A stretch of 64,000 nucleotides of DNA, from assembly GCA_029204225.1 (NCBI GenBank), contig CM055104.1:46632864-46696863 (forward strand), read 5' to 3'. This DNA is from Diphasiastrum complanatum. Lineage: Eukaryota; Streptophyta; Lycopodiopsida; Lycopodiales; Lycopodiaceae. The notes beneath the pieces are model-generated. The model was not told where the DNA came from and did not search any database. It saw only the letters and a list, made by a program, of their open reading frames with translations. Every line of letters begins with the position of its first letter. The first letter of the stretch is position 1. A program made the position numbers and the translations under genes. Shown in pieces: positions 24,472 through 36,686 of the stretch.

Positions 24472-25557
24472 TGTTGTGAAGGATGATGACGAACTGACAC
24501 ACACACAAAGGGTGGTCTGATAGGCCGCAGCGGAATAGAGGCCGTCACCCCCAATCAAAGAAAAACAATGATGATACAGTTTTGAAAAACTGATGAATAA
24601 GGATCTTGGATTACTTTAGAGACTAAGAGTGCAGAGTATTTCTAATTTGATTAGATGTCAATGTAGGTGTCATAGACAATCGCAAAGAGAATGCAACGAT
24701 TAGGCGTCTGAGACAACCGTGCTCTTCTCTGTTACTGACAAAAAGAAATGCGAACAATTAGGCGTCAATGACTGCCATACATTTCTTCATTTAAGGAGTT
24801 ATTGATAGTAGAGGAGAAAAGTAAGAGGCATTCAAGTAGGAATACAACTGATGAGAACAATAGCGAATCTGTATATTCAATGTTGTAATAACAACTATCA
24901 GATCACAAGGCGATCACGCTGATAAGCACATGATCCTACTTACAGAAGCAAATCAACTGCTATGGTTCTGAATACTTTTTAGCTCTCTCTATAATTATCA
25001 CTAACTCTAAGGAGTCAGCTACTAGAATATTGCTTTTGGTCGTTTGATCTCTGCTCTTATGTTTTGTATATCTTTACTCTTCAAACGTTCAGAGGTTTAT
25101 ATAGTTGTCAGAAGATCCTTTGGTTATTCTTATTATAGTTTAAATGATCATTAGCAGCCCTTAGTACTGATCCATAGATCAGTTATTGGTGGAGCGTGAA
25201 GATGTAAGCAAGTACTTGTCGGGAGCGTGTCTGTAGGAGCGTGAAGAAATTTATGTTCGCTCACTTTGTAGGAACCGTAAACAAGACTTTGTGGTTCGTT
25301 CAGTCTTTGTATTTGACCGCAATCATTGACCTTGCAATTCATTGCGGTGTCTTGCAATTTGTTGCGTTGCGGTTCACTTCATTCAGACCGTAGGCAAGCC
25401 GATTGTGGTAGCTTGCAGTTTTGCCTATTTGGACTTTACGTGTATTTATGCAAACTGTAAAAGATAGTGTATTTTCTGCAGAATGCTTGAGAGAGTGATT
25501 TACTTAAGAGATGAAGGGGGTGAAAAGGATGATTGGGAGTAATATTGAACTCCAACA
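24472..25557 (-). mobile_element. 3' LTR of copia C (about 1,086 bp)
   Basis: The right end is firm: the minus strand has a polypurine tract, then TGTTGGAGTTC. The left end is placed at TGTTGTGAAGG, which gives a terminal pair TGTTG/CAACA. This is a reasonable but unproven choice. The LTR follows the RNase H end of copia C on the minus strand. Confidence 0.55.
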
Positions 25558-25569
25558 CTCCCCCTTAAG
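25558..25569 (-). other. Polypurine tract of copia C
   Basis: Minus strand CTTAAGGGGGAG, directly before TGTTGGAG. Confidence 0.7.
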
Positions 25570-25639
25570 CTTACTGCTACGAATCTAAATTCAAATGGAG
25601 ACTTAACAATCCTACCATAGTAGAATGTTTTTCTCTTGA

Positions 25640-27313
25640 CAATGGTTTTGTCAAATATCAGCCAACATATTGTCTATATGACAGTAGTTTAGTACAGCAT
25701 CCTTGTTCTGAACTTTCTCTCTAAGAAAATGAAACTGAACCTCTATGTGTTTGGTTCTAGCATGAGTTCGTGGGTTCAGAGATAGAGCTATGCAGTTTTG
25801 ATTTTTGCACTGAAGTATAGAAGGGCCGATTTGCAAAAATTGCAAATTCTGAAGCAATCTTCTAGGCCATATGATCTTCTTTACTACTAATGTAGCTGCA
25901 ACATATTCAGATTCCATAGAGGACAACAAAATGCATTTCCACTTTCTGCTGTTCCATGAGATGGGTCCCCCTACGAGGAAACAGATGTACTCATATGTGA
26001 ATTTTCTTGTATCAACATCTCTTGCCCAATCAGAATCTGTATAGGTAACAAGTGTAAGTGCAGCATATGTATTTCCGTTATAGCACAAAGCATAGTGCCT
26101 TGTCGCTTGAATGTACATCATTAATCGTTCCAGAGCTTTTCCATGTTGTAGGCCTAGATTGGACATATATTGCAACAATGTGCTTACTATATAAGCTAGA
26201 TCAGGACGTGTGCAGATCATAGAATATATTATCAATCCGATGATGGACTGATAAGGATATCTGATCATTTCCTTCTATTTTGTATCAGTTTTGGAGCACA
26301 TGTCTTTGGATTGCTTGGATCCTGGATCCATTGGTGTGTCTATTGGCTTACAGTCCTCCGTGCCATCTCTGCGAAGTACATTGTTCATATGTGCTTCTTG
26401 GCTTGCAACAATTATAATGATCGCCAAGTGAAGATCTTTAGGAATCCTATCACATGCAAACCAAAAGGACACCTGTGGAGCATACACCACCCAACCAACA
26501 TAAAGAGGCTAGTCAATACCCTAACCCTTTACCGCCAAGCCACAGTGAAAGAATACAAGAGAGGAGAGGAAACCTAGCTCAAGAATCTGAAATTCCAATA
26601 AGGAGATGGGTGAGTTTCCATGGTAAGTATTCTCTCCAAGAGGAGAGAATATTCTCCTTAAAATTCCCATGCAGCCTATCTTAAACTATTGACCTCTGAT
26701 TCTTGCATTACAGTAGTCATACACCATACAAGTGCTCCTATGTCCAATTATAGGTCTAGGCCCTCATATGATTATTAATTTCTTGTAACGACCATGCCCG
26801 GAATGACGTAGCATAACTAAGAACCACATACAATTGGAGTGACCGGCTATCCACATCAGGAATTATTTTGATTCCCTTATATAGGACATGGACATAACAG
26901 TAACGCTTATGCTTGTGCGATCTCTAGTGATCTCCATACCAAGTAGGTGATGAACTAGCCCTAAATCAGTCATTTCAAATTCTTGTGACAATAGAGATTT
27001 TGTCTGGTGCAATAACTAAGTTGAGTTGCTGATGATTAAAGAGTCATCAACATATAAAGCTATTATCACATAGCCCGAGCCTTTGTTCTTGAGGTACACA
27101 TTTGAGTCTACAAAGCATGAAGTAAAATCGTGCTGCAACAAGAAGTGATTAATTCATTCATACCAGGCCCTAGGAGCTTGCTTAAGGTTGTAAAGTGCCT
27201 TCTCCAATTTGCACACCAAATGCTCTTGGCCTTGAAGGACGTAACCTTCTGGTTGATAAATGTAAATGTCTTCTTGTATGTATCCATGAAGGAATGTCGT
27301 CTGAACGTCCATC
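25640..27313 (-). pseudogene. Copia C, 3' part: RT and RNase H
   Basis: On the minus strand the frame begins at 27,313 in the RT palm with MDVQTTFLHGYIQEDIYIYQ, followed by KLEKALYNLKQAPRAWYE, a stop, and ALYVDDSLIIS (catalytic YVDD). A decayed section (26.3-26.9 kb) follows. A clear RNase H region (25,651-26,268) then includes CTRPDLAYIVSTL, YTDSDWARDVDTRK, SSMESEYVAATL and THARTKHIEVQFHF. The first residues continue exactly where copia C on the plus strand stops at 40,729 (AAEDLDIHQ), so this is the other side of the copia A insertion. Confidence 0.85.
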
Positions 27314-27997
27314 TGTATAAAAATTACAGCAAATAAGGATCCTAAAACACTTGAAATGATGAGGGAAACAATAGATTATGATTTCATAAGATTAGCACAA
27401 GTTGAACCATCAAAATCCAATGATAATCTATGCTTGAACCTCACTAAATGGTCCAAATCCTTGAAGAAGCCTTCACACGTGTGAAATTACGGCCTCCCAC
27501 AGTCTGAGTCCTGTCCACTAGACCCACATTCAATTCTACAATGATTAGGAATCAGAAGAACTCAAACAATTATGAACATAGAGAGCAATTGCACCAATAT
27601 GAGAGAAAAATCATGAAATTGCTTGATTGATTTTGGTGTGAGATCATCACCTATATATACATGATCCATCACGGTTTTGGGCAGGTATGAGTAGCCCTAA
27701 ACCTATCCCTAATGCTAATTTTGGTGGATCTTTCATCCCTACCAAGTTAGAGTTGGAATCTTGGAGATCCCTCAACAATGTAAAAACTACCAAAAATAGC
27801 TCCTACTTTTTCTCTGTTGTATCTAAGCATGATTTGGACTCATTCCAAAGGTTTGATCACTTAGGTCAACTTGAGAACATCCTTATGAATGGAATCCTAT
27901 GCTATTTGGCACGTGTGACAAGCCACATCATGACCATCTAACTATTTACAGGTCATATGACCAAAACTAGTCAAGCTAGAATTGTGAATTTTTAACA
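27314..27997 (-). mobile_element. 3' LTR of copia A (684 bp)
   Basis: The minus strand starts TGTTAAAAATTCAC and ends AATTTTTATACA, so the ends are near-perfect inverted copies. It matches the plus-strand LTR at 40,730-41,398 over its length, with indels near the 3' end. A polypurine tract precedes it (27,998-28,010). It is followed by the RT of copia C. Confidence 0.85.
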
Positions 27998-28010
27998 ATC
28001 CTCCTCACTA
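27998..28010 (-). other. Polypurine tract of copia A
   Basis: Minus strand AGTGAGGAGGAT, directly before TGTTAAAAATTC. Confidence 0.7.
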
Positions 28011-28040
28011 TCTAGCTTGGTTCAATCATTGCTTTACTAA

Positions 28041-28405
28041 TCACTCCAAGTGATGATCTGACTTCATAAAAGGTGTCTTTTGAAGTGGTTTAGTAAGTAG
28101 ATCAGCTACACATTCATTGCTTGGAACATGCTCCAAAGCAATCTCCTTGGCTTTCACCATTTCTCTCACAAAGTGATGGCATATCTCAATGTGCTTAGAT
28201 CTTGCATGGAAGATTGGGTTAGATGCAAGGTGTTGGGCTGATATATTGTCATTGTAGATGATTGGTGCCTCCTCTGATTCCATGATCTTTAGCTCCACCA
28301 ATAATCTCTTGATCCAAAGTACCTCCTTTGTAGTGGTTGTCAAAGCTTTGTTCTCGGCCTCGGTTGAAGATAAAGATATAGTTTCTTGCTTTTTGGAAAG
28401 CCATG
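28041..28405 (-). pseudogene. Copia A, RNase H tail
   Basis: The minus-strand frame starts at the edge of LTR B with 'catgg', reads WLSKKQETISLSSTEAE, then EVLWIKRLLVELK, HARSKHIEICHHFVRE and VADLLTKPL. This is the C-terminal half of copia RNase H with its active-site Glu region. The N-terminal half, ending in GEGVVS at 46,967 on the plus strand, fits directly before it. The two are sides of one interruption by element B. The frame itself has no stop before its natural end. Confidence 0.88.
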
Positions 28406-29503
28406 TGTTAACAAATTCCCACTAAATCTGTGAACACGGTTTTTTTCTTTCTTCTTTTTATTACTTCCACTGGTAACAGTTCTTTATGGTTTAATCTTCT
28501 TGTTAGAACGGTTTCCAGGCAGAAGTATTTCTCAAGTTACAACGTGTATTCCAAGCTTGTCAGTGGGGAAAGACGGATACGTTACTCAGCTACAAGCCAT
28601 GCAACCAGTCCTAGCTCAGTATAGATCAACGTTTTGAATCAGAGGGCAAATTTACAATCTTTCTACCAAAATTAGGGAACAATGCAATGATAAGATTAAT
28701 CTACTTAGTAAGAAACAAGAAACAAGAAAACTAGCATCCTAACAGCATTCTAGCAGCCCAAGGATCAAGAAACACCCATTTCTTGATGTTTGGAATGCCC
28801 AAGAACAATCAAGGACAGGATTGTTAGAGAGTATGCAAATCAGATCCACAATCTCAGCCTCTATAGTTTACCTGCATGCTGAAACTACAAAATCAAGAAA
28901 CAAGAAAGTTAATCCACATCTACATTCCACAAAACAAGAAAGTAAGCAAGAGATCTAACTAATTTACAATCACAAAGGAAATAAAAACATGCTCATAGAA
29001 ATTTCACTCAAGAAGATTGCCATGAACAAGGAGCTTCACAATCATCAAGAACTCGTGGAAGATCTTCTTTATTCACTCAAGAGCAAATAACAATACAATC
29101 AAAGCTCCCTCACAAGAGAGGGGGGCCCTTAAATAAGCAAGAAGGCTGCCCATGTGGAGCCCAAGTGGCAATTCCACTAATTTGGAAAATACAAGTGGAA
29201 TTTGCCCTTCCACTAGAGGTCACCATCAAAAGGTGGCTCACTCTAAATCTTAAGGGGGTCTATGCTTATTTACAATGCTTAGGAAATATTACTAGCTCAT
29301 ACATGGTCGTTCCTTCTCTAGGATTCACCATGTAGGCTCACATGAATAATAACTATCACCCTAGCTAGTAATCCTCGGCTCTCATGCTCAGCTCTCAGCC
29401 TCCTCTACTCTCCTCCTTCTGAGACCTTCTCGGTCATGGGTGAGAGATAATCTGTGTCTTCAGCTTGGCTCGGCATCTGGGGATTCCCTGAAATTTGCTA
29501 ACA
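28406..29503 (-). mobile_element. 3' LTR of element B (1,098 bp)
   Basis: The minus strand starts TGTTAGCAAATTTC and ends AATTTGTTAACA (TGTTA/TAACA ends). It matches the plus-strand LTR at 46,968-47,988 plus 53,848-53,931 throughout, and their lengths agree within a few bases once insert D is removed. It contains 'cttatttaag' (TATA-like) near 29,130 and is preceded by a short purine tract. Confidence 0.88.
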
Positions 29504-29517
29504 TTATCCACCCTTAA
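29504..29517 (-). other. Polypurine tract of element B
   Basis: Minus strand TTAAGGGTGGATAA, directly before TGTTAGC. Confidence 0.55.
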
Positions 29518-29759
29518 TTTGTTGCAGGACCCACTGCAACACAGGTGATGTCGTTCCGCTCGGCACTTGGAAAAGCATGGATCTTCATTTGCTTCCGTAA
29601 AACCAGGTGCTTATTATCCACAAAATTGTTTCTCAAAAATGAAGGTCTCTCAATGGCCGCTACATTCCAGCCCTCTTGAGAACCTCTTGTGAGTCATGCT
29701 CGCCTCGTCATCTTGCCGTTTGTTTTCAATCGCTCATCTTTCGCCCCAGGGCTTCAAAT

Positions 29760-32400
29760 ACTTGGAAGCGAAGCTTACTTTCGTAGTTTAATGGCCCCAG
29801 GTACTCTCTTATCTTTTCGATGAAGCCCACTCTTGCCAATCTTCCACCATGGTGACGTATCATGATGACATGAAAGCCGCTTTGTAGTATAATTGGGCCA
29901 TCATCTCATGGTCTCCCTCTGACTGGAGGGCTACATTGGGATTGATCTTGATCGGATCCAAACCACGATTCGAGAAACATTCTTGCTGTATTAGAAAGGC
30001 CATAGATCGGCAGTATTCGGCACTTTCTTGCACTCATAGATCGGCACTTGTCTTGTATTTGTGCCTGAAATCTAGCAACTATAGCCTCAGGTCATCCGGG
30101 GAGATTCTCTCTAAAATTTCCGGAATCACTAGCCAGTTCACCAACTCAACCCGTGGCTTTTCTGCTGGCCATGGATTTCTGTGTTTGAGCGGCATGTAGA
30201 ATGGATATGTTTGCTTCCATGTTGGTGCCTTCATGTACTCTTGGAGCCGCCTGCTATCCTTTAGGATCTTGCTTCGCCATCCAGGTTGCAGTTGTAATGC
30301 TGTAATGATCTCAGCCCTGGTGGAGTATTGGCTTTGATCTATCTCCTCTTTACCTCCGTGGTGGCCTTGCCAGGTAATCATCCAAGGCCTTTGTTCCCGT
30401 ATCTTTTTCCTTGGCTCACTCGCTCGTTGATGGCTCAACTGCACCCGTGTTTTGTCCGGACAAGAATCTTCTTGTTTCTAGTGGATCTGCCAGGAAGTCA
30501 TCATCACCCTCAATGTCGGTGTTAACTTCTAGGAGGTCAGGGATGGAGTGATTTGGAGAGAGAGGTGCAGGGATGACAGGTTTAGGAGGAGGTGGGTTTA
30601 ACAAATTATACGCTGCACCGGCGGAGCAGAGTTGTTGAAGGAACTCATCCCATCGGGCTTTGTATGTGTTAGCTGGACCTTTTGATGGGCCCATTATTTT
30701 GCTAGGAGGTGGTGGAGAGAGGGAAGATGAAAAAATAGGGTAAGTGAGAATAAATGTCTCAGAAAAATTAAAAGCGGAATAAGATGAGGGGTTAAAAGTG
30801 GGAGGGGAAAGAGAAAACGTTCTGGAAGCAGCTTCGACTCTCTAGCTACCCGATCTCGAGCTACCATCTGATGGTCGGGCTTGCCCACCCTTATTTCCTG
30901 CTCCGTCATCTCCATCATCGTCCCATGGTTTCTGGGGCCTTGCACGTCGTGTCCCACAACTGGTTCACCTTGTCCAAGACTTGCTGCAGGGCCTTCGTTG
31001 TATCTTCTAGCTGCTTATGGGACTCTAGGATGATCGTTTCCTGCTTGGCCACAATATTCTTGAAATTTCTTTTCTCGGCTTTCCATTCTTGGATCAGCCA
31101 CACATACTTCTCCATCCGAATGGCTGAGGCCTGCGGGGCCTGGAATTGTATGTCCTCGAGCTTAACTAGAGGGGCATCAACTGTCATTGCACCTGACGAT
31201 CCGTCTCGTACTTGGTCGATCTGGACCATATGGTGCTTCAGTTGCTACTGGGCCTTTTCCAAAGTGGTCTTTTGTCCGGCCATCATGGATCCGATTTTCT
31301 CTATCTCTTTTTTCTTTTCTTTGGCCAGCTTTTGTTGTTGCGTAATTTCTTGGTCCTGGTACTAGACATTGTTCTCGAGCATTTGATGTTGGCTTACCAA
31401 CCAATGCATGTGGTAGTTTGCTTCGGATAGGCCGATCATTGAGTGATTAGCTGCTTTGGAGAGCTTCTCAGGGTTAGTGAGGGTTGGGTACTGATCGGGA
31501 GTGTGAGCTGGTGAAGCTAAACCAAAAAATAGGCATTGTGTAGGAGATGAAGATGGAGGTGGAGGGAGTGGAGGAATAATGTTAGTAGCACTGGTGGTTG
31601 TTGTGGTGGTGGTTATTGGAGGGGTCAGACTTCTTCCTGACTGATCTACCTTCTCTGGTTCATCATCACTTATTTCCATCAGGTCCGCAGCATCAAAATA
31701 TTGCAAAGTGTCCAAGGTGTGGACTTGCTAGGCCTGTGGCTGTTGGGCCGCTTCCGTGTCCTGGGGACTGGAACACCCCACTCCTCCCCCCCAAAAAATG
31801 GTGTATTTGGTGATGTTGGTGGCGTTGGCATGGTAATCAATATGGGTGGAGTGGTGACTTTGTCTGGTTGACCAACAACTTGTGATGTGGTGCTGCTGTA
31901 GATGTAGTTGCTCCATCATCCCCGTCGATGGGGTGTGAAGATGAGTGTTGTTGAGAGGCTGAAGTTGAGCTTCCATCATCTAAAGCTGAACCATCTGATG
32001 TTGTTCCAACTGGTGATTTCCTTCTAGCTTGAAGCTTTCTTTGTATTCTTTGTTGCCTTGTGTCTATACTGGCCTGTTGAGCTTGGAAGGATACTGCTGC
32101 TTGTGGGTCTGGTTGTGGGCTTTGTGGATTGTGGACCAGTGGAAGAATACTGGTGTTCAGCCTTTTGGGTGGGAGTCCCAATGGTGAAGTAGCCCGTGAG
32201 CATGAACGCTTGGACTGTTTTGACCCTATGGGAATGTTCCATGCTTTGTCCGCAAGCTGCAAGTGTTGTTGGAGTCTGGGCCCATTCTGTACTTGCTGGA
32301 GTGTGATATTCGTCATGAGATACCTCATGATGGTTACGGGCTGCTTGTTTTTAAGACACTCATGAAGGCTATTCGAAGCAAACTGTGCCCAATCATAGAG
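29760..32400 (-). pseudogene. Accessory ORF region of element B (broken)
   Basis: Between minisatellite and 3' LTR the minus strand holds a chain of open frames split by stops and shifts. These are a Gln/Ser/Pro/His-rich part (32,328-31,837), an acidic start followed by a Thr run and a Pro run (31,715-31,362), a Lys/Glu-rich coiled-coil-like part (31,229-30,915, for example WKAEKRNFKNIVAKQ), a linker (30,694-30,416) and a basic Trp/Pro-containing part (30,444-30,079, for example WKQTYPFYMPLKHRNPW). No gag or pol motif is visible. The position just upstream of the 3' LTR and the acidic-then-coiled-coil order match the accessory ORF of element E. Function is unknown. Capture of a host gene is another possibility. 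Confidence 0.45.
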
Positions 32401-32756
32401 GTTCTGAGCATGCAGTCATAAATCTGCCATCGTGTGAAACATGGACATGGGTACTCGCAGCACTTTTGTTCTTGGTCTTTGTGTGCATCTGGTCAAATAT
32501 GCACATGCCGCTTGCAGCTGCTGATCATTTATGGCCTGCACGTAGTACTCATCCTTATTCTTCCATATGTCCACGGAGGGATCTATGTATCTGAAGTAGT
32601 CTGTCTGTTCGATCTTCTGGAGCGTCCTTGTGACAACATTTGGTCCTCAAGGAAACCCAAAGGGTTGCAAGTTGGCTATTGCAAAAGATATATTATAAAC
32701 ATAGTTCCTGATGACATGGTGAAAAAATAGAGAAATAGGGGTCTGGAAAAACTGTG

Positions 32757-33262
32757 TTGGTTGAGATTTCAGACAGGGTTAAGGATGCGTTGGTTGAGAT
32801 TTGATGGATGTGCTCCGGTTGAGATTTGAGACAGGGCTTCAGTCGGGGTTTGTAAGATGGCGTTAGTCGAGATTCGATAGATGGCGTCGGTCGAGATGGG
32901 ATGGAATGGCCCTGGTTGAGATTGGAGATAGGGCTTCGGTCGAGATTCGATAGATGGCGTTGGTCGAGATTCGATAGATGGTGTCGGTTGAGATGGGATG
33001 AAATGGCTCTAGTCGAGATTGGAGATAGGGCTTCATTCGATATTTGAGACAAGGGCTCTAGTCGAGTTCTGGGACAGGGCTCCGGTTGAGATTGGAGACA
33101 GGGGCTTCGGTCAAGATTTGATACAGGGCTCCATTCAAGATCTGAGACAGGGCTCCGGTTGAGATTGGAGATAGGGGCTTCGGTCGAGATTTGATACAAG
33201 GCTCTGGTTGAGATCTGAGGTAGGACTTTGGTCAAGATTTTACAGAGGCTCTGGTTGAGATG
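32757..33262 (-). repeat. 24-bp minisatellite of element B, right array
   Basis: About 20 units of 24-25 bp. On the minus strand they read like 'tctcgaccgaagcc' plus about 10 variable bases. The unit is a multiple of three, so one frame stays open and reads variants of an eight-residue repeat (such as ISNLNRSP). The same unit occurs at 54,150-54,530 in the same orientation relative to the element. Confidence 0.9.
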
Positions 33263-33660
33263 GAAGGTGAAAGCGTCAGTTGAGAAGAAATTGGAAGATG
33301 TGTGTGGAGCGATGCATGGTGCAGAAGGAAAGGGTTTGTGAAAGATGGAGGTTGTGAAAATAAAGATGGAAGGTAAGGTGTGTGAAGGCGGAGGTGTGTT
33401 TGCAAGGAGGAATTCGAAGTATGTTGTGGAATGAAGGATGGTGACGGAATGTGGTTGGGTAAGAAGAGTATAAGTTCGGAAGGCGGAAAAGGTGAAGATG
33501 TTGGGCAAAGATGGAGATGTGTGGAGATGGATGTATGGAGATGGGAGATGAACTGGAGGTAAACAACAAGTTTTGTGATGTTGATGATAGTATATTCAAT
33601 AGTGTACCGGGAGTGTGATGAATGCTCGCGTGACACTACCTCTTAGCATGCGAAAAATTG
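33263..33660 (-). other. Pyrimidine-rich stretch beside the minisatellite
   Basis: On the minus strand this is dense in C and T (Ser, Pro, His and Thr codons in every frame). The open frames at 33.2-33.6 kb reflect composition. The proposed inversion junction of the nested stack lies in or at the right edge of this stretch. Confidence 0.5.
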
Positions 33661-33664
33661 CAAA

Positions 33665-34741
33665 ATGATGTGTATTCTGACGGCAATGTTAGGTTTGGAG
33701 ATGTTTGGTGATGGCGCTCTCAATGGTAAGCGAACGATGATGGTGGATGGTCAGTGGAGGTATTGTAAAAATGATGACAGGTGCAAGGAACAACAGAGCG
33801 CCAATATCGGGCACATGAGCAAGAAGATCGACAAGCTCGAACAGGAGTTGTCAGATCTCAAACAACAGCTAGAAGACCAAAAGTTAGTTGTTGAGTTGCA
33901 AACTTGGGATTTGGCAACAGCAGCCACATAGCCAAAGCGACACGTCAAAACTAGTCGAAGGTATGTGTTGAAAGGTTCAATGCATTTGTTGATCGATTCT
34001 GTAAGTGGTGTCCACAAGCTTTTAACATTGAATTACAATGGCGTGTGGATTATATGATGCTACCAGGCGGAGTAGGCATCACCTTCGATGACTGGAAGAC
34101 ACCATGGAAAAATGATGACTTTTTCTGGTTATGGGCCTAGTTATCTATCGAGCAGAAAGGATGTCTCTACTGGGGCATAATTCAGGAGAAATTCCAAGTC
34201 GTGCGACAATTTTGGAAGCAGAAGTCGCAGTTTCAATTGTACAAACCAAAAGGTGTTGCGGATTTAGACGCTTTTGATGATGCAGGTTTGCTGATCAATG
34301 TAAATATGGCCTATCCCAAACTTTTCAGTCTTTACGTGGATTGGGAGCGAAACTTTGCTGATTATTTTGTAGAGATTCGAAACAATCTGCAAGACCGAAG
34401 AAAGTCACTTCGTTATAAGAAATTTTGTACATATTCATTTTGGCAGTTTAGAACTTTTGCAGCAAAGACATTGTTTTTTGTCCAAAATCTTAATGTTAAG
34501 ATATTTTTATAATATTTTCAGCTCGCTATTGTAAAGAAATCACACTTCGTAGTAATTCAGATGAAGATGAAAAGTTAACTCGGGAGCTATTTGATGGAAC
34601 ATTGCTCCTGGTTAAGCTTGAAGAATTCGACAACCTACCAGTTGGTCATTATACAAAATTAAAGAAAACCTTGATCTTGTATGAGGCTCAACGAAATTTG
34701 GAGTTAGCCCAACGATTACATGAAGAATTGAATCCATCATG
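33665..34741 (+). pseudogene. Unrecognised ORF remnants of element F
   Basis: Plus-strand frames in order: a coiled-coil-like stretch (about 33,810-33,910, KKIDKLEQELSDLKQQLEDQ), then a Trp-rich stretch (34,030-34,410) with FDDWKTPWKNDDFFWLW, a stop at 34,138, and AYPKLFSLYVDWERNFADYF. A last frame at 34,521-34,741 ends LILYEAQRNLELAQRLHEEL before TGA. That frame is preceded by 'tttttataatattttcag', which looks like a plant splice acceptor, so a spliced gene is possible. I do not recognise the family. It lies 290 bp upstream of the polypurine tract of LTR F and is probably carried by that element. Confidence 0.4.
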
Positions 34742-35017
34742 AATATTCATTCTTGCCTATGTAATGGTGATGTTTCTATGTGATGTTGAATGCTGAATCT
34801 TTGAAGTTTTGAAGATGTTTTGAAGTTTGATTCATGTTTTCATCAATAATTTAACGATCAATTCCAATCAACCTATTCAATTCAAGAAGCAGCAAAGTCA
34901 TATGTCTCTAAAGCAGAAGAAATATCTAAAAGAAAAACATATGAAGAATTATCTTTTCACCTTAACAAATATCTGAAGAACAGAAAGATTATATGTCCAC
35001 GAGGACGTTTCGCATTT

Positions 35018-35030
35018 GAGGAAGGGGATA
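35018..35030 (+). other. Polypurine tract of element F
   Basis: TTGAGGAAGGGGATA directly before TGTGATGCC, the usual junction of internal region and 3' LTR. The upstream bases can be read as the end of a pol frame (FEEGDM). Confidence 0.6.
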
Positions 35031-36002
35031 TGTGATGCCACGAAATTGTTAAATATTGAAATATCAACCTAAATATGGCATGATATACTCAGAAATGAAG
35101 ATATGAGCTGGATAAATATAAATCATGAAGAGGCCTAAGTCATTTTTCGAGAATATATCTTCTAAAGACTTGCCTTGTATTTAAGGGCAAGACCTCTAAA
35201 AGGGAAACACTGCCTTGGATAGCCTTTACTAGGTCATCTACGCTCAACCTAATTGTTAGCTAGACCTTTTTGCGGGAGCGACACACCTATAGTTTTAGAG
35301 GTGTGTTTGTTCGCTCCGTAGAACATATATTGATCACACGCTTCAGTCTCGATCATCGAGAGAAAAAGAGTTTATGTATTTGTGAGAGGTTGAAGAAGTG
35401 AATAGAGTGTTGAGGTTTATTCTCTCTTATCTCTGTTCTCCGCACTATTGAGTGTGAGTGATCTGGAGTCTACTAGCAATCTCTGATGCATTACATGAAT
35501 TACTCTCTGATCAAACAGACTCTCTAGCGCATTACAATCGTTTTGTATGTCCGTAAATATGCTCTAAGGAACTGTCTTAAAATCCTCTTATTCATCTGTC
35601 GCAAATACTTTCTTTTCGACACTCGAATAAAGTCTACATTTGGTACAGTCTAGCACAATCATTGATAGAACTGAATGTATACATCTGAGATGCCATTCCA
35701 TGTCTGAGGATTTGAGTCTTTGATCTGTGTTCTTGCTTGTAACTGACATAAGTTTCTAACGTGCTCTAAAACTCTTTGTGTCCTTTAACCATAACCTTGG
35801 ACTTAAGTTGTTGAGGACTTCTGTCTAGAAACGAATAAGAGTGTAGTACTGTTGTACTACTCTAATAACATCTCACCTGTAGAATGCATTTCATTCGATT
35901 TGATAGAGGCAAGTCTGTTGTTCTAAAATTATTAACACTACACACCCCCAACACAAGTAATACTGGTTACTTTCTAATGTCTGTTGACAACCAGAATAAC
36001 GC
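35031..36002 (+). mobile_element. 3' LTR of element F (about 970 bp)
   Basis: Starts TGTGATGCCACG after the polypurine tract. Its right end is set by the point where similarity to the copy at 2,369-3,025 stops ('ccagaataac'). Copia K sequence follows directly. The exact last bases are uncertain, because the two copies differ after 'ataac'. Confidence 0.65.
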
Positions 36003-36686
36003 ATTGATTCTTTATGATTATCTATGATTTGTATCTCCAATTATGATCAAATTGAGTTCTTGTAGGATCAAATCAAAAGGTATTTAGGCTTCTAAAACTA
36101 GGTTTAAGTCATTTCTTATCTACAAGATCAAATTAGCAAGTTTTGCTTGTTGTCTCACATTTGATTCAACGCGAGTTTTGGAGACAATCTCGAGGAGTAG
36201 CATTCAAGCATTGGAGAGATAGAAGGATTAAAGCTTTTGGAGCTAATTTAGGTTCTTCTCAGGTGTATCCTAAGAGTGATTTAGGTTCAATCCAAAGCAT
36301 TTTGCATTTACTCATCATTAATTAAGATCATTTTTTTTTGTCAAAATTGTGAGCTTTGTAGCTTGTGCTTGGAAAGTAGGTGTTTTGATTCTTATATAAA
36401 GGTTCAACCTGATCTTATAAGAGTGATTTAGAGTGCCATTTACGTGCAATTAGATCATCTTTTTTCAGGTTCATTGGATCTTTATAAGCCTTGTGAAGTT
36501 TAGATCAAGGAGGAGTCAATTTGGGTCATTTTTCTACATCAAGCAAGCTAGTTTCATTTTGTATCTTTTTCAATAGAATTGATTGAGCTCATAACATCAA
36601 ATAGAATCTTGTTGAAAATTTATTTGTTGATCTCTCAGGTCCCTAGATAGTGGAATAGCTAGTAGAATCAATCTCTTGTTTAGAGG
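36003..36686 (+). mobile_element. Leader of copia K
   Basis: From about 36,016 it matches the reverse complement of 9,142-9,840, the leader of copia K'. Its own LTR has been lost, and LTR F abuts it on the left. Confidence 0.65.

Noticed and set aside
28406-29503. Solo LTR of family B unrelated to the plus-strand B
   Set aside because: It has an element body and polypurine tract on one side, and the copia A reading frame resumes on the other exactly where the plus-strand copy breaks it.
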